The position numbers were made by a program, and so were the translations under genes. 64,000 bases of DNA from Rhizobium sp. Root482 (lineage in GTDB: Bacteria; Pseudomonadota; Alphaproteobacteria; Rhizobiales; Rhizobiaceae), in NCBI RefSeq assembly GCF_001426565.1, contig NZ_LMFA01000005.1, positions 46,621 to 110,620 on the forward strand, read 5' to 3'. The notes beneath the pieces were generated by a model that worked only from the letters and a program-made list of their open reading frames with translations, was not told the origin of the DNA and made no database searches. This document shows, in pieces, positions 35,012-42,787 of the stretch; position 1 is the stretch's first letter, and each line of letters starts with the position of its first letter.

Positions 35012-36005
35012 TCTCGCCTTCATCTGGGCCGGCATCATCGCTTTTTCGGTGCTCGCCTATGTTATTCTCGACGGTTTCGATCTCGGTGTCGGCATCCTCT
35101 TCCCGTTCTTTCCGGAAAAACACGATCGCGATGTGATGATGAATTCCGTCGCGCCGGTCTGGGACGGCAACGAGACCTGGCTGGTGCTGGGCGGCGGCGG
35201 CCTGATGGCGGTCTTTCCGCTTGCCTATGCCATCGTGATGCCGGCGCTCTATGCGCCGATCATCGCCATGCTGCTCGGGCTGATCTTCCGTGGTGTCGCC
35301 TTCGAATATCGCTGGCGCACCAGGCGCGGCGAGTTCCTGTGGAACTGGGCCTTTGCCGGCGGCTCGATACTGGCGGCGTTTTCGCAAGGCCTCGCGCTCG
35401 GCGCGCTGGTCCAGGGCATCCCGGTCATCGGCCGCGCCTATGCCGGTAGCTGGTGGGACTGGCTGACCCCGTTCTCGATCGCAACCGGTTTTGCCATCCT
35501 GATCGGCTATGCCCTGCTCGGCTCCACCTGGCTGGTCATGAAGACCACCGGCGCCCTTGCCGAAAAGGCACGTAGGATTGCGCTGCGCACCTGTTTCGCC
35601 ACCATTGCCGCCATGGGCGTGGTCAGTCTGTGGACGCCGTTCCTGAAGCCGCTCTATCTCGAACGCTGGTTCGGCTGGCCGACGGCGATCTTCAGCGTCA
35701 TCGTGCCGCTCCTGGTGCTCGGCTGCTTCGTGTTGCTTTTGACGGGTATTCGCGGCAAGCGTGACGCCCAACCTTTCCTCGCCGCGCTCGGGCTGTTTGT
35801 GCTCGGCTTTGCCGGCATCGGCATCAGCTTCTATCCCTTCATCGTGCCGACGTCGGTGACCATCTGGGACGCCGCCGCCCCCGACGACAGCCTGATCTTC
35901 CTGCTTGTCGGCGCGCTGATCCTGGTGCCGATCATCCTGATCTATACGGGCTATGCCTATTGGGTGTTTCGCGGCAAGGTCGATCCCGAGGAGGGCTATC
36001 ACTGA
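35001..36005 (+). CDS. cydB: Cytochrome bd ubiquinol oxidase subunit II
   Basis: Membrane protein of 334 residues with eight predicted helices. DGFDLGVGILFPF, APVWDGNETWLVLGGGGLMAVFP and ALYAPIIAMLLGLIFRGVAFE are the conserved CydB blocks. The ATG at 35001 lies inside cydA, preceded by AAAGGGGAG, a good ribosome site. It forms the heterodimer with CydA. Its stop overlaps the start of a third tiny subunit (DUF2474) by one base, so the three genes form a translationally coupled operon. Confidence 0.95.
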   Translation: MDIDLAFIWAGIIAFSVLAYVILDGFDLGVGILFPFFPEKHDRDVMMNSVAPVWDGNETWLVLGGGGLMAVFPLAYAIVMPALYAPIIAMLLGLIFRGVAFEYRWRTRRGEFLWNWAFAGGSILAAFSQGLALGALVQGIPVIGRAYAGSWWDWLTPFSIATGFAILIGYALLGSTWLVMKTTGALAEKARRIALRTCFATIAAMGVVSLWTPFLKPLYLERWFGWPTAIFSVIVPLLVLGCFVLLLTGIRGKRDAQPFLAALGLFVLGFAGIGISFYPFIVPTSVTIWDAAAPDDSLIFLLVGALILVPIILIYTGYAYWVFRGKVDPEEGYH

Positions 36006-36121
36006 TGACGACGGAAAACAGCCTGCCGAAAAAACTGCTCTGGTTCGTCGGCCTCTGGCTGCTCGGCGTCGCCACGGTGACGCTGGTCGGCCTTGCCATC
36101 AAATTCACCATCGGATCTTAG
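36005..36121 (+). CDS. Small DUF2474/CydX-like third subunit of cytochrome bd
   Basis: Thirty-eight residues: a polar N-terminus (MTTENSLPKK) and one membrane helix (LLWFVGLWLLGVATVTLVGL), ending KFTIGS. The ATG shares its A with the TGA of cydB, so translation is coupled. Such tiny single-helix proteins (DUF2474, analogous to CydX of E. coli) follow cioAB-type operons and are thought to stabilise the oxidase. The gene is small enough to be missed by automatic callers. Family identity rests on position, size and helix. Confidence 0.8.
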   Translation: MTTENSLPKKLLWFVGLWLLGVATVTLVGLAIKFTIGS

Positions 36122-36188
36122 CCGCCCAACTCGCGCACTGCCGCACATGCAAAGCCTCGCTCAAGTTTCCCGCGCTACCACTTGGGCA

Positions 36189-36267
36189 CACATCGGCAGG
36201 CAATGGCTTTGCGCGGGAGACAGGACCGCACCCTCCTCCGGCAAAAAGCGAATTGCCTGCCGATGTG
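36189..36267. repeat. Long-range perfect inverted repeat between cydB operon and glycan cluster
   Basis: CACATCGGCAGGCAAT (36189-36204) and its exact reverse complement ATTGCCTGCCGATGTG (36252-36267) are separated by 47 bases. A transcript would form a 16-bp stem. It lies in the 211-base gap before the first glycosyltransferase gene. It could be an RNA structure, a leader element or the end of a mobile repeat; there is no T-run for a simple terminator. Confidence 0.55.
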
Positions 36268-36332
36268 ACCAGCTTGGGGCCGCACATTGAACCGCACGGC
36301 TTCGGCGAAGATTGCTGTTCACGAGGCACGCC

Positions 36333-37460
36333 ATGACAAAACTCTCGATCTGCATTCCCGTGGAAGCCGGCGCGCCCGATGCGCTGCCGCTGGTCGCGGC
36401 GCTTCTGGAAAACAAAAGCGCGGATCTGGACATCGTCATTGCCAAGCCCGCCGAGATTTCCCTTTCGCAAGCCCTGCTTGCCTTGACGGCAGGCGACGAG
36501 CGCCTGACGGTCACCGACGCCGAACAGGGCGCAAGCCGCCAGCATCTGTGGCGCCATGCACTCGCCTCCACCGGCGGCGACTGGGTGACGCTCGTCAATC
36601 CCGGCGACATGCTGGAAGGCGAGCTTTCGCTGATGGTCGCATTCATCGAGACCAGTTCGCCCAATGTCGATGCTCTGGCCTGGAACGCCTTCCAGATCGA
36701 CCGCCTCGCCGAACCCGGCAAGGCGGCGTCGGTGGCCATTCCCGCCAGCTACCATATCGAGACGCTCGACAAGACGGCCATGCTCAAGGCGTTCTTCTAC
36801 TGGGAAAACAGCCTGAACAGCCCGAAAATGCCCTTTGGCCTGCATCATGCCGCCATCCGTCGCTCGCTGGTCGATGCTCTCCTGCAACTGCCGGCGCCTG
36901 AGGACTGGTCGACGCCGGTGCCGCACTATGAATGGGCGGCCAAGGTTCTGTTGTTTGCCAATGAGCTGGCCTTCTGTGCCCGCCCCATGTCGGCGATCAA
37001 TGTCTCGACCTATGTCGAGACGCCGCCGCTTCATCCCTGGAACTTCCCCTTCCATTCCGGTCTTGGCCTTGCCGGTGCGGTGGCGGAAGTGCAGTTCCAT
37101 GTTCTGCGCGAACTCGGCTCGCCCTTCGGCGGCGGCAACGAGGCCTTCGTGCGCGCCCTGATGATTGATTGCATGATGGAAACCGAGCGCGCCGCCTATA
37201 CGAAGAAGGGCAATGCCTATTTCGCGGCCCTGCAAGCCTTCGACGGCGGCCGGCTGGCGCCGCTCTTCCGCCCGGAATTCCACGAGACCCGCGTCAAGGA
37301 TACCCGCCGCGGCCTGCACGGCAGCGCCCTTCTCATCGACCGTTTCGTCGGCGGGGCGCGGGATGCCGGCGAATTCTACAAGACCGTCAAGCTGATGCTG
37401 GCGCCGATCGGACTGATCTGCGGTGGCGTCATGCGCGACAAGGACGGCAAGGCCGCATGA
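36333..37460 (+). CDS. Glycosyltransferase-like protein (GT-A type, atypical acidic motif)
   Basis: Protein of 375 residues starting at the ATG 36333, which gives a typical GT2 N-terminus MTKLSICIPVEAG. The segment SRQHLWRHALASTGGDWVTLVNPGDMLEGE corresponds in position to the metal motif of GT2 enzymes, but the usual DDD/DxD reads NPGD. The C-terminal half (LHPWNFPFHSGLGLAGAVAE) parallels the other GT-like protein at 42788. It probably adds a sugar to the surface polysaccharide or is a divergent non-catalytic relative. It overlaps the DegT gene by four bases (ATGA). Confidence 0.7.
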   Translation: MTKLSICIPVEAGAPDALPLVAALLENKSADLDIVIAKPAEISLSQALLALTAGDERLTVTDAEQGASRQHLWRHALASTGGDWVTLVNPGDMLEGELSLMVAFIETSSPNVDALAWNAFQIDRLAEPGKAASVAIPASYHIETLDKTAMLKAFFYWENSLNSPKMPFGLHHAAIRRSLVDALLQLPAPEDWSTPVPHYEWAAKVLLFANELAFCARPMSAINVSTYVETPPLHPWNFPFHSGLGLAGAVAEVQFHVLRELGSPFGGGNEAFVRALMIDCMMETERAAYTKKGNAYFAALQAFDGGRLAPLFRPEFHETRVKDTRRGLHGSALLIDRFVGGARDAGEFYKTVKLMLAPIGLICGGVMRDKDGKAA

Positions 37461-38611
37461 GCGAAAAACCGGCGCGCATCTCCTATACCAGGCCCTCGAT
37501 CACCGAGCGGGAAGTGGCCTATGCCACTGATGCCGCCGCAAACGGCTGGGGCGAGCGCTGCTATGACTATATCAACCGCTTCGAGGATGGTTTCCGCGCC
37601 TATCTCGGCGTAGATCACGCCATCGCCACGTCGAGCTGCACCGGCGCCATGCATATGGGCCTTGCGGCCCTCGGCATCGGCTCCGGCGACGAGGTGATCC
37701 TGGCCGATACCAACTGGATTGCCACTGCCGCCCCGATCGCCCATCTCGGCGCCACGCCGGTTTTCGTCGATATCCTGCCCGACAGCTGGTGCATCGATCC
37801 GGCCGAGGTAGAACGCCATATCACGCCGAAGACCAAAGCGATCATCGCCACCCATATCTACGGCAATCTCTGCGACATGGACCGGCTTCTCGAGATCAGC
37901 CGCCGCCACGGCATCGCCATTGTCGAAGACGCCGCCGAAGCCATCGGTTCGTCTTGGCATGGCCGCCGCGCCGGCTCGATGGGGCTTTTCGGCACCTTCT
38001 CCTTCCACGGCACCAAGACCCTGACCACCGGCGAAGGCGGCATGTTCGTCACCAGCGACGCGGCTCTTTTCGAAAAAGTGCTGACGCTCAGCAATCATGG
38101 CCGGGCGCGCAACCAGAAAAAGCAGTTCTGGCCCGACGAAGTCGGCTTCAAGTACAAGATGTCCAATATCCAGGCCGCACTCGGCTGCGCCCAGCTGGAG
38201 CGCATCAAGGACCTGACGACCCGCAAGCGTGAGATCCTTGCCACCTATGCCGAAAAGCTGAAGGCTTATCAGAGCATCAGCCTCAACCCGCAGCGTGCCG
38301 GCACCGTCAACGGCGCCTGGATGCCGACCGCCGTCTTCGATCCTGCCATCGGCATTAGCCGTGAGATGCTGCAGCAGGCCTTCAGCGCCGCCAATATCGA
38401 CGCCCGCGTCTTCTTCCATCCGCTGACAAGCCTGCCGATGTTTACCGAGCGGCGCGAAAACCGCCACGCCTACGACATCCCCGAACGCGCCATCAACCTG
38501 CCCAGCTATCATGACATGACCGAAGACGAGATCGATCGGGTGGCGCGGATCGTGATCGACCTGGTCCATAGCCGCACCGCCGCCGAACCCCGCCCGGCGA
38601 AATCCGCCTGA
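37457..38611 (+). CDS. DegT/DnrJ/EryC1/StrS-type sugar aminotransferase
   Basis: Protein of 384 residues, PLP fold-type I. TSSCTGAMHMGLAALGIGSGDEVI, VEDAAEAIGSSW and the lysine motif FHGTKTLTTGEGGMF are diagnostic of nucleotide-sugar aminotransferases (ArnB/PerA/DesV). These transfer an amino group, usually from glutamate, to a keto-sugar. It resembles perosamine or 4-amino-4,6-dideoxyhexose synthases. The start lies within the preceding glycosyltransferase gene. With the GNAT acetyltransferase two genes downstream it suggests an N-acylated amino sugar in the polysaccharide. No matching keto-sugar dehydratase is in this immediate group; a GDP-mannose or UDP-GlcNAc dehydratase would be elsewhere. 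Confidence 0.92.
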   Translation: MSEKPARISYTRPSITEREVAYATDAAANGWGERCYDYINRFEDGFRAYLGVDHAIATSSCTGAMHMGLAALGIGSGDEVILADTNWIATAAPIAHLGATPVFVDILPDSWCIDPAEVERHITPKTKAIIATHIYGNLCDMDRLLEISRRHGIAIVEDAAEAIGSSWHGRRAGSMGLFGTFSFHGTKTLTTGEGGMFVTSDAALFEKVLTLSNHGRARNQKKQFWPDEVGFKYKMSNIQAALGCAQLERIKDLTTRKREILATYAEKLKAYQSISLNPQRAGTVNGAWMPTAVFDPAIGISREMLQQAFSAANIDARVFFHPLTSLPMFTERRENRHAYDIPERAINLPSYHDMTEDEIDRVARIVIDLVHSRTAAEPRPAKSA

Positions 38612-38672
38612 GGCCGAAGTCGGCGACCCCCCGCAGGCATCAGAGCCGCATTGAAAGACAAAGGCCAATCCC

Positions 38673-39425
38673 ATGACAGTCAAAGACGATCGCCAGGAAT
38701 TCGAAGCGCACAAGGAAAAGATGTGCCTGGCGCTTGGCAGCGACAATGAGGCGTTTCGCCAATCCGTCGATGCCCTCGTCACCCTGGACAAATACGATTA
38801 TTCCTATCTCTGGTCCTTCCTCGGCGTACCGATCATCCAGATGCCCGCCGACGTCATGGCGACCCAGGAGGTAATCTGGACCACGAAGCCCGACATCATC
38901 ATCGAAACTGGCGTCGCGCGTGGCGGCTCGATGATCATGATGGCGGCGATGCTGAAACTGGTCGGCAAGGGAAAGGTGGTCGGCGTCGATATCGATATCC
39001 GCGCCCATAATCGCGCGGCGATCGAGACCCATCCGATGTCACCGCTGATCGAACTGATCGAAGGCCCCTCGACCGCGCCTGAAACGCTGGCCAGGGTCAA
39101 GGCCGCGATTCCAGCAGGCGCCTCGGTCATGGTGGTGCTGGACAGCGATCACAGCCGCGACCATGTGCTCGACGAATTGCGTCATTACGGCCCGATGGTG
39201 ACCGAGGGCCAGTTCCTGGTCGTTGCCGACACGCTGCTGGGCCGGGTCGAAGCCGCGCAGACGCCGACCAAGCGCTCCAAGATCTGGCATCCGGGCGACG
39301 AGCCATTGACGGCGCTGAACACCTATCTCGCCGAGACCGACCGTTTCCAGCCAGACGCCATCCTCAACGGCAAGCTGGTGTTTTCCAGCTCCCCCGGCGG
39401 CTATGTCCGGTGCATCCGCAATTGA
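38673..39425 (+). CDS. CmcI/RhlN-family SAM-dependent methyltransferase
   Basis: Protein of 250 residues annotated in relatives as the cephalosporin-hydroxylase family. The fold is a class I methyltransferase: PDIIIETGVARGGSMIMMAA is the SAM-binding glycine-rich motif, KVVGVDIDIRAH has the acidic residue of motif II, and VMVVLDSDHSRDHV carries a metal-binding DSDH set. Relatives methylate hydroxyl groups of sugars, for example in rhamnosyl lipids. The gene follows the aminotransferase after 61 bases. It is probably a sugar O-methyltransferase of the polysaccharide. Confidence 0.85.
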   Translation: MTVKDDRQEFEAHKEKMCLALGSDNEAFRQSVDALVTLDKYDYSYLWSFLGVPIIQMPADVMATQEVIWTTKPDIIIETGVARGGSMIMMAAMLKLVGKGKVVGVDIDIRAHNRAAIETHPMSPLIELIEGPSTAPETLARVKAAIPAGASVMVVLDSDHSRDHVLDELRHYGPMVTEGQFLVVADTLLGRVEAAQTPTKRSKIWHPGDEPLTALNTYLAETDRFQPDAILNGKLVFSSSPGGYVRCIRN

Positions 39426-39961
39426 GCGAGACGCCGGCCAAGGAGAGGCGCATCATCCTTCGCCAGGCGGAGGATGATGATTTCGCGTCATTGGCGGAAA
39501 TCCGCCGTGACCCGTCAACTCAATCCATGCTGATGACAGTGGCGGATACCGTTGATGACGAGGCGGTGCGGAGCTGGATCGCGCGACGGTGCGGCGATGT
39601 GGACGGCGCGTTTCGGATCATCGCGGATGCAGCCAGCGACTGCTCGCTCGGCTTTGTTCAGATCAGTCAGGTGCATCGCCGCAATCGCCACGGCTATGGC
39701 GGTCTTGCCCTTTGCCCCGGCGCGCGCGGACGCGGGCTTGGGCATGAAACAGTGCATCTGCTGCTCAGCCTCGCCTTTGAAGAACTGGGCCTGGACAAGC
39801 TCATGCTCGAAGTGCGGGAAGACAATGTCGTCGCGCTCGGCATCTATCGGGCGGCCGGATTTCGCCATGTCGGAAGACTGGAGAAGCATTTCCGCGATCA
39901 GGACGGGCAGATGTATGACGTTCTGCTTCTCGAACGGCTGTTCACCGCCCAGCAATCCTGA
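39422..39961 (+). CDS. GNAT-family N-acetyltransferase (RimJ/RimL-like)
   Basis: About 179 residues if the TTG overlapping the previous stop is used; a GTG at 39410 is the alternative, and neither has a clear ribosome site. The acetyl-CoA loop is GARGRGLGHETV, followed by the helix LLLSLAFEELGLDKLMLEV and RAAGFRHVGRLEKHFRDQDGQ, typical of GNAT proteins that acylate amino sugars or protein N-termini. Placed after a sugar aminotransferase, it is likely to acetylate the 4-amino sugar (WecD/PseH-like role). The overlap with the upstream gene supports cotranscription. Confidence 0.82.
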   Translation: MSETPAKERRIILRQAEDDDFASLAEIRRDPSTQSMLMTVADTVDDEAVRSWIARRCGDVDGAFRIIADAASDCSLGFVQISQVHRRNRHGYGGLALCPGARGRGLGHETVHLLLSLAFEELGLDKLMLEVREDNVVALGIYRAAGFRHVGRLEKHFRDQDGQMYDVLLLERLFTAQQS

Positions 39962-39975
39962 AAAGCCGCTTGATA

Positions 39976-40692
39976 CTACTCGAGGAACTCCTTCCAACCG
40001 ATCGTTCCCGAGCGGATCATCCTCGCACCTTCGGCGCCGCAATTGGCGACAAGGTCGAGGCCGGTCACATAGGGGGTGAAGTCGCCGTTCAGTTGCGGAT
40101 AGGGCGTCCGCTCATACTGCATGTATTCCACGGCAATGCCCTTTTCCTCGAAGAGCGCATGGTTCAGATAGTTGCGCGCGCCGTGGCCGGTAATGTAGAC
40201 CGTGCCCTTGAGATGCTCGACGATAGCGCAGACCCGTTCGCTGCTTGCGCCGGGAACCGGCAGCGAACGCGAAGACAGGAATTGCGGCCTGTCCAAACCG
40301 AAATAGGCAGCCAGTTCCAGCATGGACTGGCGCGAAATATGGGCGACAGTTTCAGCGTTGCAGGCAAAGACACGGTCCACGAGCGCCAGCATTTCCTCGC
40401 GAAACGGCGCCTTCAGATAGGCCTGTCGCAGGATCTCGCGATGTTTGCCACGCCAGTCCGTCCTGTCATCGAGCATGACCTCGTCGATCCGCTGCCCCAG
40501 ATGATAATCGCGCAAGGGCAGCGTCATCCAGCCGACCCCGTTGGCGCCCTTCACCTGGACCCGATTGCTGAAACTGCCCTTGGAATATTGCACGTCGTCA
40601 TAATGCACGAAGACATCCGCCAGCCGGATCTGCTCGAGCAGGCCAACCCAGGGAAAATACATCGATTGCGAAATAACGATATTCCGGCTCAT
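39976..40692 (-). CDS. WbqC-family polysaccharide biosynthesis protein
   Basis: Protein of 238 residues of the WbqC family (PF08889). ISQSMYFPWVGLLEQIRLADVFVHYDDVQYSKGSF is the conserved N-terminal signature; GHGARNYLNHALFEEKGI and NGDFTPYVTGLDLVANCG complete it. No biochemical function is firmly established to my knowledge. Members occur in O-antigen and capsule clusters. It is the last gene of a minus-strand group with a methyltransferase, a dioxygenase and a GT2, and is convergent with the GNAT gene with a 14-base gap. Confidence 0.85.
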   Translation of the reverse strand: MSRNIVISQSMYFPWVGLLEQIRLADVFVHYDDVQYSKGSFSNRVQVKGANGVGWMTLPLRDYHLGQRIDEVMLDDRTDWRGKHREILRQAYLKAPFREEMLALVDRVFACNAETVAHISRQSMLELAAYFGLDRPQFLSSRSLPVPGASSERVCAIVEHLKGTVYITGHGARNYLNHALFEEKGIAVEYMQYERTPYPQLNGDFTPYVTGLDLVANCGAEGARMIRSGTIGWKEFLE

Positions 40693-40730
40693 GACTGTTC
40701 CAGTAAGGCGTGGTTTCGCGAAGGAGCCTT

Positions 40731-41891
40731 TCAGGCCTCGATCCAGACAATGTCGAGGCCTGGTCGCTGCAACGCCGTCTGGGCGGCTACGGCGGCGCGA
40801 GCCTTCAGCGGATTGAGGCCGACAAAGACCACATCGACATCCGGGTGCAGGTTCGCTGGCGCGAGAACCGGGCGGTTGAAATGGGTCGATCCCTGCAGCT
40901 TCGGATTCTGGTCGAGGAAGGCGCGAAAATCGACATCCGCCTCGATGCGGCTGCAGATCCAGCTGCCGTAGAAGCCGGAGCCGTAGACGGCCGCGCGCTT
41001 GCCGGAAAACTGCTTGGCAGCGCTGTCGAGCCTCTTGGTGGCCTGTTTCCAGAAGGCGCAGATTTCCCTGGCCTTGTCGGCGGCGGCGGCGATCTGAAGG
41101 CGGTCGCTATCGATCGCTACCGGCTCTTCCGAGCGCCGGGCAACCGCAAAGAAGGCACCCGGAAAGGCGTCACTGTCGATCGTTTCGAGCGCAAGGCCGG
41201 CCAGTTGCAGCGCTCGTTTCAGAGAAGCTCCGCTGAAATGGTTGAGATGATCGGCGACCGTCATGTCGCCCGGATTGGCGGCCACGTCCGGCATTGACAG
41301 AAGCAGCCGCCCGTCCGGCACCAGGAGGCCGCGCAACGTCTTGAGGAAGCTTACGGGCTCGGCGACATGCTCGATGACGAAATGGCTGATGATCGCGTCG
41401 AAGCGGCCGGCCCAGCTCTCCGGTACGGTGTAGGTTGACTGGTTTTCGCGGGCAACCCAGCCGTCCCACGCCGGCATGTAGTCGCGGCTGACATCGAAGA
41501 CATGCGGATGCAGGTCCGGCCGCGCCAGGCACATCTTGCGCAGAGTGGTCGCCTTGCCGGCACCATAATCGAGAATGGAAGCGCCCTGCGGCAGGTCGAG
41601 GAGACGCAGGCCGACGGCCGCCTGATGATCGGTGCGGTAGATCGGGTTACCATCCGCAGCGACGGCGAAAATCTGGTCATGGTCGTCGGATTCCAGCGAA
41701 ATCCGGTAGGTCGTGTCGTAGAAACTGTCGATGTCGGGGAGGTCGGCGCATTGTGCATGGCCGCATTCGTCGCAGACATAGGTGAGTGTCGGAATGTCGA
41801 TGAAGGACATCATCGAGGTCAATGCGGGTGCCGAGGCCTCGTAGGACGCCTCGGCGATCGGCGTGCTGCAAACGCGGCAGGCGATCGTCAT
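40731..41891 (-). CDS. Zinc-ribbon class I SAM methyltransferase of the polysaccharide cluster
   Basis: Protein of 386 residues. It begins at the ATG 41891, giving an N-terminal zinc ribbon (CRVC ... CDECGH). The methyltransferase core has SILDYGAGKATTLRKM and IISHFVIEHVAEPVSFLKTL. A third C-terminal part with GKRAAVYGSGFYGSWI resembles a nucleotide-binding domain, the layout of C-methyltransferase-like sugar enzymes. It overlaps the PhyH gene by four bases. It is probably a sugar or lipid methyltransferase; the exact substrate is unknown. Confidence 0.83.
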   Translation of the reverse strand: MTIACRVCSTPIAEASYEASAPALTSMMSFIDIPTLTYVCDECGHAQCADLPDIDSFYDTTYRISLESDDHDQIFAVAADGNPIYRTDHQAAVGLRLLDLPQGASILDYGAGKATTLRKMCLARPDLHPHVFDVSRDYMPAWDGWVARENQSTYTVPESWAGRFDAIISHFVIEHVAEPVSFLKTLRGLLVPDGRLLLSMPDVAANPGDMTVADHLNHFSGASLKRALQLAGLALETIDSDAFPGAFFAVARRSEEPVAIDSDRLQIAAAADKAREICAFWKQATKRLDSAAKQFSGKRAAVYGSGFYGSWICSRIEADVDFRAFLDQNPKLQGSTHFNRPVLAPANLHPDVDVVFVGLNPLKARAAVAAQTALQRPGLDIVWIEA

Positions 41892-42748
41892 GCCGCCGCC
41901 TCGCCGTCGGTCACCAGTTCTGGCAGGATCTTGCTGAAATCGACCCCTGCCGCGAAGGAACCGACCCAACCGATGCGCGTTCCCACCGGATCGGCAAAAT
42001 TGAAATAGCGAAACTGCAGGCTCCAGCGCGGCATGGCCGAGACGTTGTGGCCACCCTGGTGCATGGTCAGGAAGTCCATCAGTATCAGGTCGCCCGGCTG
42101 CGTCAGGGGCGCCACCGTCGGATATTTGGCCAGGCGCTCGTCGCAATTGTCCATGAACAGCGCATAGGCGCCGCTCTTGCCGTGGCCGGCATCGTCCCGG
42201 TAGACCGGGATCAGCCCTTCCGCATGGGAACCTTCGGCGATCTGGACAGGCCCCATCTCTTGAGTAACCGGCAGAAGCGGGGTCCAGAAGACGATGCCGT
42301 CGAGGCTCCTCAACTGGCCGGGAAATTCCTGGTGCCACTGGGCGCGGAACTTCTCCTCGCCGGGATTGTCGATGCGGATGCCGTAGCCGCCGGCGGCGAT
42401 GCCGGGAACGGAGCCGGGCCGCAGATTTTCAAAAACCGTGGTGTTCTTCGCCTTGGTCACCAGCTGCATGAAGGCCGGGATCTGCTTGATCGCATCATAG
42501 ACCTCTCCGCCCCAGGCGCGGTTCTTGGCAATAAGCGCAGGATAGGCCTTGGTCATCGCGTTCCAGGATGTATCCGTCGGCGCATCGACCTCGTATTTGC
42601 GGCACAGAATTTCCAGGATGATGCGGATACCCTCCTGGATCGGCGCCACCTCGCGCTGCGCATCGTAGAACTGCGGCAGCATCGTATAGCCCTTGGTGTT
42701 GAATTCGTCCCTGGTTGTGGCGGGGATGATCGTCTCGTTCTGAATCAT
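41888..42748 (-). CDS. Phytanoyl-CoA dioxygenase (PhyH) family Fe(II)/2-oxoglutarate enzyme
   Basis: Protein of 286 residues, starting at the second ATG, nine bases after GAAAGG. The iron triad can be placed at H139 and E141 (WHQE, where most PhyH proteins have HxD) and H230 or H234 (TMHQGGHN), with R241 for 2-oxoglutarate. The glutamate in place of aspartate is unusual and may change activity. Family members hydroxylate small molecules or sugar-linked groups. It is cotranscribed with the methyltransferase downstream (four-base overlap). It probably modifies a glycan or its acyl substituent. Confidence 0.82.
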   Translation of the reverse strand: MIQNETIIPATTRDEFNTKGYTMLPQFYDAQREVAPIQEGIRIILEILCRKYEVDAPTDTSWNAMTKAYPALIAKNRAWGGEVYDAIKQIPAFMQLVTKAKNTTVFENLRPGSVPGIAAGGYGIRIDNPGEEKFRAQWHQEFPGQLRSLDGIVFWTPLLPVTQEMGPVQIAEGSHAEGLIPVYRDDAGHGKSGAYALFMDNCDERLAKYPTVAPLTQPGDLILMDFLTMHQGGHNVSAMPRWSLQFRYFNFADPVGTRIGWVGSFAAGVDFSKILPELVTDGEAAA

Positions 42749-42787
42749 GCCTTGCATCCTTTCGATGTCGAAACGCCGGTATCGAAC

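Noticed and set aside
36105-37319. A 404-codon minus-strand frame opposite the glycosyltransferase gene
   Set aside because: Shadow frame; the plus strand carries the coupled GT and DegT genes.
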